From Erodium maritimum (Eukaryota > Streptophyta > Magnoliopsida > Geraniales > Geraniaceae): a stretch of DNA of 64,000 nucleotides. The position numbers were made by a program, and so were the translations under genes. The notes beneath the pieces were generated by a model. It saw only the letters and a list, made by a program, of their open reading frames with translations, had not been told where the DNA came from and ran no database searches. Below, piece by piece: positions 21,677 through 33,300 of this stretch (the first letter of the stretch is position 1; the number at the start of each line of letters is the position of its first letter). Location of the stretch: the NCBI GenBank assembly GCA_963921825.1, contig OY997593.1, positions 73,464,513 through 73,528,512 of the forward strand. The letters run 5' to 3'.

Positions 21677-24600
21677 GTCTACCCCCCTTAAAGGAATTTC
21701 GTCCGCGAAATTTAAAACAGACGTACCTCGGGAGTCGAACAGGTCGGGATACTTCGCGCGAACCTCGTCCTCGCGTTCCCACGTCGACTCAGCTCCGTGA
21801 TGTTTCCACTGCACTCGGACCAAGTGGATAATCTTGCCTCCCCGCAGAATCTGCTGCCGTGTGTCCATGATCCGAACCGGCTGCTCCTCATAGGAGACAT
21901 CATCAGCCACCTCGATATCAGTCCACTCGATGACGTGGGATGGGTCTGCGTTGTACTGCCGTAACTGGGATACGTGGAAGACGTTATGTACTCTCCTAAG
22001 CTGCGGTGGCAACGCCAGACGATAAGCCACGGCTCCCACTCTGTCTAAGATCTGGAACGGGCCTATGTACCTCGGAGCCAACTTTCCCCCGCTGCGCCTG
22101 AACCGCACCAGCCCCTTCCTCGGGCTCACCTTCAGGAACACGTGATCCCCGAATGCAAACTCAAGAGGTCGACGTCGCCTGTCTGCATAACTCTTCTGCC
22201 GGCTCTGCGCGGTCCTCAACCGATCGCGGATCAATGCGACCTTCTCCGTCGTCTCTCTGACAAGATCTGGCCCCAGCAGACTCTTGTCCCCCACCTCTGC
22301 CCAGCATACTGGTGACCGACACGGCCTACCATACAACGCTTCGAACGGTGCCATCCCGATACTGGCCTGGAAGCTGTTGTTGTAGGCGAACTCGGCCAAT
22401 GGCAGGTGGGTCTCCCAAGATCCCCTGAAATCCAGCACACATGCTCGCAGCATGTCCTCCAAGATCTGAATGGTACGCTCAGACTGACCGTCTGTCTGAG
22501 GATGATGTGCTGTGCTGAGTAGGACCTCTGTTCCCAGTGCCTTCTGTAGACTCGGCCAGAACCTGGACGTGAAACGGGGATCCCTGTCAGACACTATCGA
22601 CACCGGGACCCCGTGGAGGCGCACTATCTCCTGGATATACAGACTGCTCAACTTGTCGACCGGGTCTGTCATCCTCATAGCCAGAAAGTGGGCCGACTTG
22701 GTCAACCGGTCGACTACCACCCACACGGCGTCGTTTCCCTTGGGCGATCTCGGTAGTCCACACACGAAATCCATCGTAATGTGCTCCCACTTCCACTGAG
22801 CAATCGGTAGTGGCTGTAACAATCCCGCGGGACGCTGATGCTCTGCCTTCACCTGCTGACAGACAAGGCATCTCGACACAAACTCTGCGACTGCTCTCCT
22901 CATGCCGCGCCACCAGTAGTGCCTCCTGAGGTCACGGTACATCTTGGTGCCCCCCGGATGCACTGCGAGACGCGAATGGTGTGCCTCTCGTAACACGGCA
23001 TCTCTACAGTTAACTGGTACGAACAGCCCCCCGCGGTACCGTAGTCCCCAATCAGTACTGTCCTGCCAGCCCACCACCTCGTCACCCCTGATGACTCTCT
23101 CGCGGATCTCTGATGCTTCGACGTCCTCCCTCTGCGCCTCCAACACTTGGGCAAGCAGTGAGGGCTGAGCCACTAGGGAGCACATGGCAACACCGCCAGT
23201 AACCTCCTCTAGCTCAAGCCCGAATGTGCTCAGCTCCCCCATCATGTCCCACTCTCGGACAGATATGCTGGCGAGGCTTGGAGCCGACTTCCTACTCAAG
23301 GCGTCGGCGACAACGTTCGCCTTGCCTGGGTGGTAGTGTAGCTCGAAGTCGTACTCCTCGAGTAGTTCCATCCACCGTCGCTGACGCATGTTCAGGTCTC
23401 GCTGGGAAAATATGTACTTGAGGCTCTTGTGATCCGAGAACACCTGAAACCCCTCGCCGTACAGATAATATCGCCAGCTCTTTAGCGCAAACACGACTGC
23501 TGCTAGCTCCAAGTCGTGGGTAGGATAGTTGCGCTCGTGTATCTTCAACTGCCTGGAGCCATAAGCCACAACTCTGCCCGACTGCATCAGCACGCAACCC
23601 AGTCCCTCTCCGGACGCATCGCAGTAAACATCATAGCCAAACCCTCGTTCGGGCACCACTAACACTGGAGCTGTAGTCAGTCGAGTCTTCAACTCCGCGA
23701 ACGCATGCTCACAGTCATCTGTCCACACGAACCCAACACCCTTGCGCGTTAATAGAGTCATCGGTGCGACTAGTCGTGCAAAATCCTGGACAAATCGCCT
23801 ATAGTAGCCTGCCAATCCCAGAAAGCTGCGGATCTCGAAAACACTCGTGGGCCGTGCCCACTTCGAGACCGCGTCGATCTTCGACGGATCGACCAGGATA
23901 CCGTCACGGGATACGATGTGGCCGAGGAATCTCACCTCAGAGAGCCAGAACTCGCACTTCTCCCGGTTGGCATATAGCTGGTGCTCGCGTAGTAGGGTCA
24001 GAACAGCCCTCAGATGTGCCTCATGCGCCGCCTCGTTCTGCGAATATATTAGGATGTCGTCCACGAACACCACCACAAACTGATCCAGGTACGGCCGGAA
24101 GATGTTGTTCATCAGGTCCATGAACGCTGCTGGCGCGTTCGTCAGTCCGAATGGCATCACCAGGAACTCGTAATGCCCATAGCGTGTCCGGAATGCAGTC
24201 TTTGCGACGTCCCCCTCACGGACTCGCAACTGATAATAACCGGATCGCAGATCGATCTTCGAGAAGTGAGTCGCCCCTCTCAACTGGTCAAACAAGTCAT
24301 CGATCCTCGGCATCGGGTACCGGTTCTTCACCGTAACCCGGTTCAGCTTCCGGTAATCTATACACATCCGTAGCTCTCCACTCTTCTTCTTCACGAAGAG
24401 TGCTGGTGCTCCCCACGGCGATGCACTCGGACGGATAAACCCCTTCTGCTGAAGCTCCTCCAGTTGACGCTTCAGCTCAGTCAACTCTGCCGGCGCAAAC
24501 CTGTAAGGCGCCATCGATATCGCCGCCGTTCCCGGCACTAGGTCAATCCCGAACTCCACCTCACGAATCGGTGGCAGCCCGCTCAACTCCTCAGGAAAGA

Positions 24601-26527
24601 CCTCGGGGAACTCGCATACCACTCTCGGTAACTCTCGGCTCTGCACAGCCGATACTTCCTCCTCTGCGGACAACGCCGACAGGAGGACCCCACTCTTACT
24701 CCCCAGCACGCACGTCACCTTCGTACCGCCCACTGTCACTGTCACTCGTCGTCTGTAGCAATCGATGTTGGCTCGGTACCTCGACAACCAATCCATACCC
24801 AAAATCACATCAAAGGTAGTCATCCCTAACACGAGAAGATCACCAGGGCAAGGACAGTCTGCGACTCTAATCTCGCAGGCACGACATACTCTAGTCAACG
24901 ATGCACCACCCCCAACTGGGGTGTCCAGGCATAGGGGTGGACTCAACGGCTCTAAGCTCAACCCCAACCTCTCAGCACAACCCGACGAAATAAAAGAGTG
25001 CGATGCCCCGGTATCAAACAAGAACAAAGCCCATAAATGATACAACAAACACGTACCCTGGATGGTCTCACGGTACGTGCTAGGTCCTGGGGCTCTGGAG
25101 TCGGTGACTGCATATACTCTCCCCTGCGAGGCCTGCTGCCTCTGACCCTGCGCACTGGCTGCTGGATACCCGTGACTCTGCTGCTGTCTCGGAATTGGTG
25201 CGCTCGTAGACGGTCGTGATGATCTCGGCTGCTGACCCTGTCGAGGTCGACCTTTGGGCGACTGTACTGTCCGCGACTGCTGCGGTCGCTGCACTGATGT
25301 CTCCCCCAACTGCTCTCGGCACCATGCCATAGTGTGACCGGCCCGGCCGCATCGGTAACAGCTGATCTCGTCAGCCCTCGACCCCGAGCCCTGGCCTGTC
25401 CGGTTAGTAGCTGGTACTGCCGCGGTTCCTCCCCTCGTCGGACAGTCTCGTAGTAAGTGGCCTGGCTGCCCGCAGTGATAGCATGACGGCCTCCTCTCTG
25501 AGGCGACTGGCCCCACTGATGCCACTGACCCCTGCTGTCTCGATCCACTCTGATGAGGCGGTGGTCGGAAGGATCCCGCGGTCCTCTGCCTCCGCGAGTC
25601 TCGTGAGTCTGACGGCCCTGCCCAACTGATCGGCCGAGGTCGGACCTCACGGCTCCTGACTGCATCCCTGGCGCCCTGCTCTACTGTAGCTGCGGTGTCC
25701 ACGAGGTCGGTATACTTCTGTATCCTCAAGGCGAGAACCTGGTTCCGGATGCCCAGCCTCAGTCCGTCCTGGAACCGCAGGCAACGGTTCGTCTCGCTTG
25801 TCACCATCTCAGGCGCGAATCTGGCCAAGGCTGTGAACCTGGCCTCGTACTCTCCTACCGTCATCCCCCCTTGCTCCAGGTCTAAGAACTGCCGATGTCG
25901 CTCCAGCCGAGCCGACTCGGGGAAGTACTGTGCCATGAATACCTCCTGGAATACGCTGTAGTCGTATCCGACCGTGTCCTTCACCCGCCCCCACCAGTGG
26001 TAGGCGCTGTCTCTCAGCTGATGGGCCGCGAAGGACACTCTCCGACGGCCATCCTCGACACCCGATGTGTCCAAGTCTCGTGTGACCTGCTCTATCCATC
26101 GCTCGGCCAGGTCGGGATTTGGCTCCCCGACAAAAACAGGTATCCCGAGCTTCAGGAAATCTAGTAGTGCTCGGGAGGTAAGATCCTCTGTCTGAGCGGC
26201 CCTCACCGGGACTGCGGCTGCCTCTGGTGCTGGCGAAGCCGACTCTCGGCTGGCGATGATCGCCACCAAACTCTGAACGGTCCTGGTAAGCTCATCCAGG
26301 GCAGTCATCACTGGAGGGTCCGCGACTGGCGGAACACTGGGGGTGCCGGCAGACGGCCCCGCATCACTCCTCCTGTCTTCTCCGACAGGAGTACCCTGTG
26401 CCTCTGCATAGTCGGCGGGCTCGACGGTCGGCACCCTCCCTGGTGCCCCTGCTGACCGTCCCCGCCGGCCTCGCGTGGGTGCCTGGCCCCGTGTTCCTGA
26501 TGGTCGCCCCCGCTTACCGCGAGCCAT
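21620..26527 (-). CDS. Gag-Pol polyprotein of the chromovirus
   Basis: A single uninterrupted 1,635-residue frame from ATG 26527 ([11 protein letters not shown]; an in-frame ATG at 26602 is less likely). Order, with residues from 26527: gag core (~120-300); CCHC knuckles [14 protein letters not shown] (~349-362) and [14 protein letters not shown] (~390-403); protease active site DTGASHS (~505); RT with VFVDD (~820-824); RNase H with [10 protein letters not shown] (~968); integrase HHCC zinc site (~1183-1223) and DDE triad (MDF ~1253, SDRDP ~1314, SERT ~1350); chromodomain (~1550-1597, [15 protein letters not shown]). The chromodomain places it among chromoviruses and the 3 kb LTRs fit Tekay/Del. 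The frame continues through the polypurine tract and 57 bp into the 3' LTR. No stop or frameshift, so the element may be autonomous. Confidence 0.95.
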   Translation of the reverse strand: MARGKRGRPSGTRGQAPTRGRRGRSAGAPGRVPTVEPADYAEAQGTPVGEDRRSDAGPSAGTPSVPPVADPPVMTALDELTRTVQSLVAIIASRESASPAPEAAAVPVRAAQTEDLTSRALLDFLKLGIPVFVGEPNPDLAERWIEQVTRDLDTSGVEDGRRRVSFAAHQLRDSAYHWWGRVKDTVGYDYSVFQEVFMAQYFPESARLERHRQFLDLEQGGMTVGEYEARFTALARFAPEMVTSETNRCLRFQDGLRLGIRNQVLALRIQKYTDLVDTAATVEQGARDAVRSREVRPRPISWAGPSDSRDSRRQRTAGSFRPPPHQSGSRQQGSVASVGPVASERRPSCYHCGQPGHLLRDCPTRGGTAAVPATNRTGQGSGSRADEISCYRCGRAGHTMAWCREQLGETSVQRPQQSRTVQSPKGRPRQGQQPRSSRPSTSAPIPRQQQSHGYPAASAQGQRQQASQGRVYAVTDSRAPGPSTYRETIQGTCLLYHLWALFLFDTGASHSFISSGCAERLGLSLEPLSPPLCLDTPVGGGASLTRVCRACEIRVADCPCPGDLLVLGMTTFDVILGMDWLSRYRANIDCYRRRVTVTVGGTKVTCVLGSKSGVLLSALSAEEEVSAVQSRELPRVVCEFPEVFPEELSGLPPIREVEFGIDLVPGTAAISMAPYRFAPAELTELKRQLEELQQKGFIRPSASPWGAPALFVKKKSGELRMCIDYRKLNRVTVKNRYPMPRIDDLFDQLRGATHFSKIDLRSGYYQLRVREGDVAKTAFRTRYGHYEFLVMPFGLTNAPAAFMDLMNNIFRPYLDQFVVVFVDDILIYSQNEAAHEAHLRAVLTLLREHQLYANREKCEFWLSEVRFLGHIVSRDGILVDPSKIDAVSKWARPTSVFEIRSFLGLAGYYRRFVQDFARLVAPMTLLTRKGVGFVWTDDCEHAFAELKTRLTTAPVLVVPERGFGYDVYCDASGEGLGCVLMQSGRVVAYGSRQLKIHERNYPTHDLELAAVVFALKSWRYYLYGEGFQVFSDHKSLKYIFSQRDLNMRQRRWMELLEEYDFELHYHPGKANVVADALSRKSAPSLASISVREWDMMGELSTFGLELEEVTGGVAMCSLVAQPSLLAQVLEAQREDVEASEIRERVIRGDEVVGWQDSTDWGLRYRGGLFVPVNCRDAVLREAHHSRLAVHPGGTKMYRDLRRHYWWRGMRRAVAEFVSRCLVCQQVKAEHQRPAGLLQPLPIAQWKWEHITMDFVCGLPRSPKGNDAVWVVVDRLTKSAHFLAMRMTDPVDKLSSLYIQEIVRLHGVPVSIVSDRDPRFTSRFWPSLQKALGTEVLLSTAHHPQTDGQSERTIQILEDMLRACVLDFRGSWETHLPLAEFAYNNSFQASIGMAPFEALYGRPCRSPVCWAEVGDKSLLGPDLVRETTEKVALIRDRLRTAQSRQKSYADRRRRPLEFAFGDHVFLKVSPRKGLVRFRRSGGKLAPRYIGPFQILDRVGAVAYRLALPPQLRRVHNVFHVSQLRQYNADPSHVIEWTDIEVADDVSYEEQPVRIMDTRQQILRGGKIIHLVRVQWKHHGAESTWEREDEVRAKYPDLFDSRGTSVLNFADEIPLRGVDCNNHFWSTSVKPAKNRKI
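21677..21693 (-). other. Polypurine tract of the chromovirus
   Basis: On the minus strand TTTAAGGGGGGTAGAC directly precedes the 3' LTR, the site for plus-strand DNA priming. Confidence 0.85.
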
Positions 26528-27185
26528 AAACAGTATCCTCTGCACGGATACACGCAAACGTTCAGTTTGCGAACTTAAATAAAAACGACAGTACAAAAGC
26601 ACTAACGTCCACCCGCTTAAGCTTACACTAACGTGCTTATCACTAAAGCGCTACACCGCTCAAGCTAAACGTACTTTATATACTAGCATTAGTAAACGAG
26701 ACCTCAACGAGACCGCACCGACGTGCACCAAACAAGCGACGGCAAACCAACCCACACAACACGACGACCCCCGTTCACCGGGCCAATCAAAATCGAACCT
26801 TGCCCACCGGGCCAACCAAAATCAAACATACGCCCATAGGGCCAATCAAGTTCAAGACATGCCCACAGGGCCAACAATTTTAAAACCTTCACCCTTTCAT
26901 TTTAAAACTTCGTTCCTTGACATCACGTAGTTACAACCCGGTTCAGGCGTCCCCGAACCACGTTGTACCGACTTGACATCAACACCGTCACGTTCGACTA
27001 CAGGAGCGCTCCTGAGTCGACCCGCGACAGTTAAAAACAGTTCACGCAATCACACACAATCAGTATGCCAGCAACAAAATACTGTAACATACGCACAACA
27101 CAAACAAGACTCAGGACATGACGGGTCTACACTGACTCGACTCTCCCCCCCTAAGTGACGGACAGTCCGAGGTTTGAAACCTCGA
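26528..27185 (-). other. 5' untranslated internal region of the chromovirus
   Basis: Between the primer binding site and gag there is no open frame of note. Four short direct repeats of a GGGCCAATCAA / GGGCCAACCAA type are visible at about 26779-26871. Confidence 0.7.
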
Positions 27186-27197
27186 GCTCTGATACCA
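27186..27197 (-). other. Primer binding site (initiator Met tRNA type)
   Basis: Minus strand reads TGGTATCAGAGC, the common plant PBS complementary to the 3' end of initiator tRNA-Met, three bases from the end of the 5' LTR at 27201. Confidence 0.95.
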
Positions 27198-27200
27198 AGC

Positions 27201-30200
27201 TGTCACGCCCCAATTTCAGCGAACCGAACTCGGGACGCGAATATTTAAAACATGAACACTTAAAACCTGTTTTGAATAAAACTCTGATATTTCCATTTAA
27301 TTACCAAAAATAATAATAGTATTTACAATACAAAAACGTTCCAACAAGTGGACAAGGTACACATCCGTCACTAGACTCAACAAAAGTAAAGACCAGACTC
27401 CGCTCCAAGCTCCATGGACTTCAAGAGCTAACCTAGTCCGTCCGGTGATCAGTACCTGTAGGAAAAGCAGCTAGGGGTGAGCGTTCGCTCACCTCCACGG
27501 ATAACAGACTGACTATGGCATAATTAGTAGATAAAGCCAGTAACACTAAAACCAACCCAACACCGGGACTACAGTCCCCAACTCAGGTACTCAACTGACC
27601 CACAACCCGTCACCTTCCTCAACAGACTCGACACTCGATGATACAGTGTAAACCCGACACAACTATCGACGACCTCCTCAAGGACTCGAACGAAACGACA
27701 CAACACCAACCAAGATCACAAAGGATCGCACACCAGCTGCTCAGTAACCAATCTCAATCAGGTCAGGGTTCGACCTATCGCAATTCCTCGACACGAAGTC
27801 GGATCAGGCTGTCGACCTTTCAAACTCGCAATTCCTCGACACTAAGTCGGATCAGGCTGTCGACCTTTAAAACTCGCAATTCATCGACACTAAGTCGGAT
27901 CAGGCTGTCGACCTTTAGAACTCGCAATTCATCGACACTAAGTCGGATCAGGCTGTCGACCTTTAAAACTCGCAATTCATCGACACTAAGTCGGATCAGG
28001 CTGTCGACCTTTAGAACTCGCAATTCATCGACACTAAGTCGGATCAGGCTGTCGACCTTTAAAACTCGCAATTCATCGACACTAAGTCGGATCAGGCTGT
28101 CGACCTTTAAAACTCGCAATTCATCGACACTAAGTCGGATCAGGCTGTCGACCTTTAGAACTCGCAATTCATCGACACTAAGTCGGATCAGGCTGTCGAC
28201 CTTTAGAACTCACCACCCCAGGTAACCACAATCACAATCACAGGCAAGTTCAATCACACAGGCACTCAAGGCCACTCAAGACACCTCAACAGTCAAGACT
28301 CGGGTTCAACTACCCCACGGGCACTCGCTGCCACTCAAGACACCAAATTAAATACACGGCTCTCATGGCCACCCCGACTCAACAATTAAATACGGGCTCT
28401 CAAGGCCACCCAAACTCAACAATTAAATACGGGCTCTCAAGGCCACCCAAACTCAACAATTAAATAAAACGCACGACAACCTCCGGCATACTCGATGCCT
28501 CCAACGGTCCTAAATTTACTAGTTTCACAAACAACCTCCGGGCATGGTCATATGCCTCCAGTAATTCAATTATCGCTAAGTTCTCTGTTCCTACGACACT
28601 ACTAAGTGTCACATGCTTTTCTCTTGAACGCTACAATCCCGTATCATGCTTTTCTAATAATTAAATAAATCTACTCAACCCACGACACCCCGGTGTCACA
28701 TGCAATTCTACTATTAACTTTCCCTAATCAGGGCCGAGATCCGGCTACTTTTCCCTACCTCGTATATAGATCCAAAAGCGCTCCAACAAAACCCGAAGTG
28801 GACTAGTCACTCGCCGAGCTTTCCCTTGCCTCGGTCCGTAGCACGATCTAAAAGAACACAAATTCAAAGTACTTTTAAACTAGTACGAATAAACCGAAAA
28901 TTAATAAACTTAACGCCCAAACGTAACCCCGACAAAGACGATCACTCCCAAACTTCCCAATTATTCGATATTGCCGAAAAAGGACCCGTAAGGGCCAGAT
29001 TCGCCCGACATGGCGAATCTGCCCGGTTTTGGTTAATTGCCTTCCGGGGCTCCAAAAGTCCCCAATTTCGTTTCTACGGTCTTAGAATAAATCAAGGAAC
29101 TCATCGCACTTGACGGAATCGAATTCCGACTTATAAATCAATTAATTAACGTTTAAAGTTTCCCAAAACCCGTTAATTACAACTTCTCCAAATTAATTCC
29201 AAATTTCGATTCGATTAGGAATAAGTGGTCCGGGGGACGTTTTAAACCACCCGAACATTAAAACCCGAGCAACCGAGCACGTGGGCCCCACCCAAGAGGC
29301 TTGGCCGAGACCCTAGGGTTTGAGGGAGGGGCTCGGCCACCAAGTGGTGGCTGCTGCCACCTCCGGCCAGCCACCACATGGCCGGCCGGCCACCACCCAC
29401 GGTGGCCGGAGCTCCTCCCGAGCCTCCGGTCACCGGAAAACGTGAAATTAAACCCCCAAACACCTCTAAAACGTCTCCAACACCTCCCCACACTCTACAC
29501 AACCCTAAGCCTTAGTTTATAACCAAACCCTAGCTCTTGAAAATAATCAAAACGAGAATCGGTTCGGGTATTACCGTAGAGGAGAACGAGGGGAACGGGA
29601 TTGCTCTTTGCTTTGACTCGATCCAAGGGCTCGATCACAAACCCTAGCTCAACCTCCCTTCTTCTCTCTTCTTCTCCTTCTCCTTCTCTCTCTAAAACCT
29701 CTCTTCTAATTTCTAATTTAATTAAACTAACAACAAAACTAATAAAAAACTAACACTTTCCCTCTTAAAACCCCATACTCGGCCAACCCTCTCCAACCAC
29801 ACCTTTTCCCTCCAAAAATACACCACCATATACTTGACAAGTGTCAAGGTGGGTCCCATACCTTTTGGAAAATATCTAGTTGATATTTTCCAATCAGATT
29901 CGCGAAAAACGGACGTTTCGGGCCCCGAACGGGCACTTTTCCCAAAAATATTTTAAACTGGACGGGCTTCAAGGAAACGGCCCAACTAAGACCGCTACGA
30001 CGATGGCTAAGCTTTTCGGGTCCAACACGGTCCTCGAATGGACCAAAACGTCGCTCGGGTGACTTTTCCAGCGAAAAATCAATCTTTCCCAAAATGACCA
30101 GAAAGTTGCCCTGAGTCCCCCGTAACTCATTTTAGTCGATAACGGGGTCAACTTAAGTCCGGCATGACCCTCGGGGTCAATTTAAGTTAAGTTAAGTGTC

Positions 30201-30270
30201 TGTCTTAAAAATTTTAAATTTTCCTGTTTTTCGCAGGTTTGACTGACGTTGACCAGAAGTGGTTATTACA
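27201..30270 (-). repeat. 5' LTR of the chromovirus (3,070 bp)
   Basis: Essentially identical twin of 18607-21676. It ends on the element strand in GGGGCGTGACA next to the PBS. On its outer side (30271 onward) it does not meet target DNA but 74 bp of the element's own internal 3' end. Confidence 0.95.
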
Positions 30271-30344
30271 GTCTACCCCCCTTAAAGGAATTTCGTCCGC
30301 GAAATTTAAAACAGACGTACCTCGGGAGTCGAACAGGTCGGGAT
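30271..30344 (-). mobile_element. 74 bp stub of a second chromovirus internal region
   Basis: Matches 21677-21750 (polypurine tract plus the end of the pol frame) and adjoins the outer edge of the 5' LTR. The match stops at GGGAT and continues as satellite TACTCGG. The satellite form elsewhere is AGATTACTCGG, so GAT is shared at the break. Confidence 0.9.
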
Positions 30345-33300
30345 TACTCGGTTTTTTGCCGTTTTCGGCATACAATGGTATGTCAGAATCGGCAAAAAAG
30401 TGGCAAAATTTTTCATGAGGTTAAAACATGTAGGGAGAACAAGAATATGCATATCTACGAGTACCCACTCGTTTTTGGCCAATTCGAGTTTGTTAATTCA
30501 ATAAAAAATAGATTTCTGAATTTTTCACCGTTTCGGCATACTGTATAGTATGTCAGAATCGGCAAAAAAGTGGTAAATATTTTCATGAGGTTAAAACATG
30601 TAGGGAGAACAAGAATATGTTTATCTACGAGTACCCATTAATTTTTGGCCAATTCGAGTTTGTTAATTCAGTAAAAAATAGATATCTCGGTTCTTCGCCG
30701 TTTTCGGCATACTATATAGTATGTCGTAATCGGCAAAAAAGTGGTAAAAAATTTCCTTAGGTTAAAACATGTAGGGAGAAGAAGAATATGCATATCTACG
30801 AGTACCCACTAATTTTTGGCCAATTCGAGTTTCTTAATTCAGTAAAAAAAAATAGATTTCTCGGTTTTTCGTCGTTTTCAGCATACTATAGTATATCAGA
30901 ATCGGCGAAAAAGTTGTAAAAAATTTCATGAGGTTAAAACATGTAGGGAGATCAAGAATATGCATATCTACGAGTACCCACTCATTTTTGGTCAATTCGA
31001 GTTTGTTAATTCAGTAAAAGATAGATTTCTCGGTTTTTCGCCGTTTTCGGCATACTATTGTATGTCGGAATCGACAAAAAAGTGGTAAAATTTTTCATGA
31101 GGTTAAAACATGTAGGGAGAACAATAATATGCATATCTACGAGTACCCACTCATTTTTGGCCAATTCGAGTTTGTTAATTCAGTAAAAGATAGATTTCTC
31201 GGTTTTTCCCGTTTTCGACATACTATAATATGTCGGAATCGGCAAAAAAGTGGTAAAAAATTTCATGAGGTTAAAACATGTCGGGAAAACAAGAATATGC
31301 ATATCTACGAGTACCCACTAATTTTTGTCCAATTCGAGTTTGTTAATTCAATAAAAAAAATAGATTTCTCGGTTTTTAGCCGTTTTCGGCATACTATAGT
31401 ATGTTGGAATCGACAAAAAAGTGGTAAAATTTTTATTCATGTTAAAACATGTAGGGAGAATAAGAATATGCATATCTATGAGTACCCACTCAATTTTGGC
31501 CAATTCGAGTTTGTTAATTCAGTAAAAGATAGATTTCTCGGTTTTTCGCCGTGTTCGGCATACTATATAGTATGTCGGAATCGACAAAAAAGTGGCAAAA
31601 TTTTTCATGAGGTTCAAACATGTAGGGAGAACAATAATATGCATATCTACGAGTACCCACTCATTTTTGGCCAATTCGAGTTTGTTAATTCAGTAAAAAA
31701 TAGATTTCTCGGTTTTTCGTCGTTTTCAGCATACTATAATATGTCAGAATCGGCAAAAAAGTGGTAAAAAATTTCATGAGGTTAAAACATGTAGGGAGAA
31801 CAAGAATATGCATATCTACGAGTACCTAGTCATTTTTGGCCAATTCGAGTTTGTTAAATCAGTAAAAAATAGATTACTCGGTTTTTTGCCGTTTTCGGCA
31901 TACAATGGTATGTCAGAATCGGCAAAAAAGTGGCAAAATTTTTCATGAGGTTAAAACATGTAGGGAGAACAAGAATATGCATATCTACGAGTACCCACTC
32001 GTTTTTGGCCAATTCGAGTTTGTTAATTCAATAAAAAATAGATTTCTGAATTTTTCACCGTTTCGGCATACTGTATAGTATGTCAGAATCGGCAAAAAAG
32101 TGGTAAAAAATTTCATGAGGTTAAAACATGTAGGGAGAACAAGAATATGCATATCTACGAGTACCTAGTCATTTTTGGCCAATTCGAGTTTGTTAAATCA
32201 GTAAAAAATAGATTACTCGGTTTTTTGCCGTTTTCGGCATACAATGGTATGTCAGAATCGGCAAAAAAGTGGCAAAATTTTTCATGAGGTTAAAACATGT
32301 AGGGAGAAGAAGAATATGCATATCTACGAGTACCCACTAATTTTTGGCCAATTCGAGTTTCTTAATTCAGTAAAAAAAATAGATTTCTCGGTTTTTCGTC
32401 GTTTTCAGCATACTATAGTATATCAGAATCGGCGAAAAAGTTGTAAAAAATTTCATGAGGTTAAAACATGTAGGGAGATCAAGAATATGCATATCTACGA
32501 GTACCCACTCATTTTTGGTCAATTCGAGTTTGTTAATTCAGTAAAAGATAGATTTCTCGGTTTTTCGCCGTTTTCGGCATACTATTGTATGTCGGAATCG
32601 ACAAAAAAGTGGTAAAAATTTTCATGAGGTTCAAACATGTAGGGAGAACAATAATATGCATATCTACGAGTACCCACTCATTTTTGGCCAATTCGAGTTT
32701 GTTAATTCAGTAAAAGATAGATTTCTCGGTTTTTCCCGTTTTCGACATACTATAATATGTCGGAATCGGCAAAAAAGTGGTAAAAAATTTCATGAGGTTA
32801 AAACATGTCGGGAAAACAAGAATATGCATATCTACGAGTACCCACTAATTTTTGTCCAATTCGAGTTTGTTAATTCAATAAAAAAAATAGATTTCTCGGT
32901 TTTTAGCCGTTTTCGGCATACTATAGTATGTTGGAATCGACAAAAAAGTGGTAAAATTTTTATTCATGTTAAAACATGTAGGGAGAATAAGAATATGCAT
33001 ATCTATGAGTACCCACTCAATTTTGGCCAATTCGAGTTTGTTAATTCAGTAAAAGATAGATTTCTCGGTTTTTCGCCGTGTTCGGCATACTATATAGTAT
33101 GTCGGAATCGACAAAAAAGTGGCAAAATTTTTCATGAGGTTCAAACATGTAGGGAGAACAATAATATGCATATCTACGAGTACCCACTCATTTTTGGCCA
33201 ATTCGAGTTTGTTAATTCAGTAAAAAATAGATTTCTCGGTTTTTCGTCGTTTTCAGCATACTATAATATGTCAGAATCGGCAAAAAAGTGGTAAAAAATT

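Larger units (their letters stand above)
18607..30270 (-). mobile_element. Ty3/gypsy chromovirus, Tekay/Del-like, near-complete LTR retrotransposon
   Basis: Total 11,664 bp: LTRs 18607-21676 and 27201-30270, internal region 21677-27200. Read on the minus strand the order is 5' LTR, PBS, 5' untranslated region, gag-protease-RT-RNaseH-integrase-chromodomain, PPT, 3' LTR. The LTRs begin TGTAATAACC and end GGGGCGTGACA on the element strand. The 3' LTR adjoins satellite DNA (GGCAA before TGTCACG). On the other side, 74 bp of internal sequence replace the expected target duplication. The near-identity of the two LTRs and the open frame point to recent activity. Confidence 0.95.

Noticed and set aside
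21620-26527. CRM-type centromeric retrotransposon, given the satellite context
   Set aside because: The 3 kb LTRs and the C-terminal chromodomain that ends well before the LTR fit Tekay/Del better. I could not see the CR motif that marks CRM integrases, though only a tree would settle it.
26528-26602. Upstream in-frame ATG for the chromovirus gag-pol
   Set aside because: The added 25 residues are hydrophobic and unlike gag, while [11 protein letters not shown] gives a basic start typical of the family.
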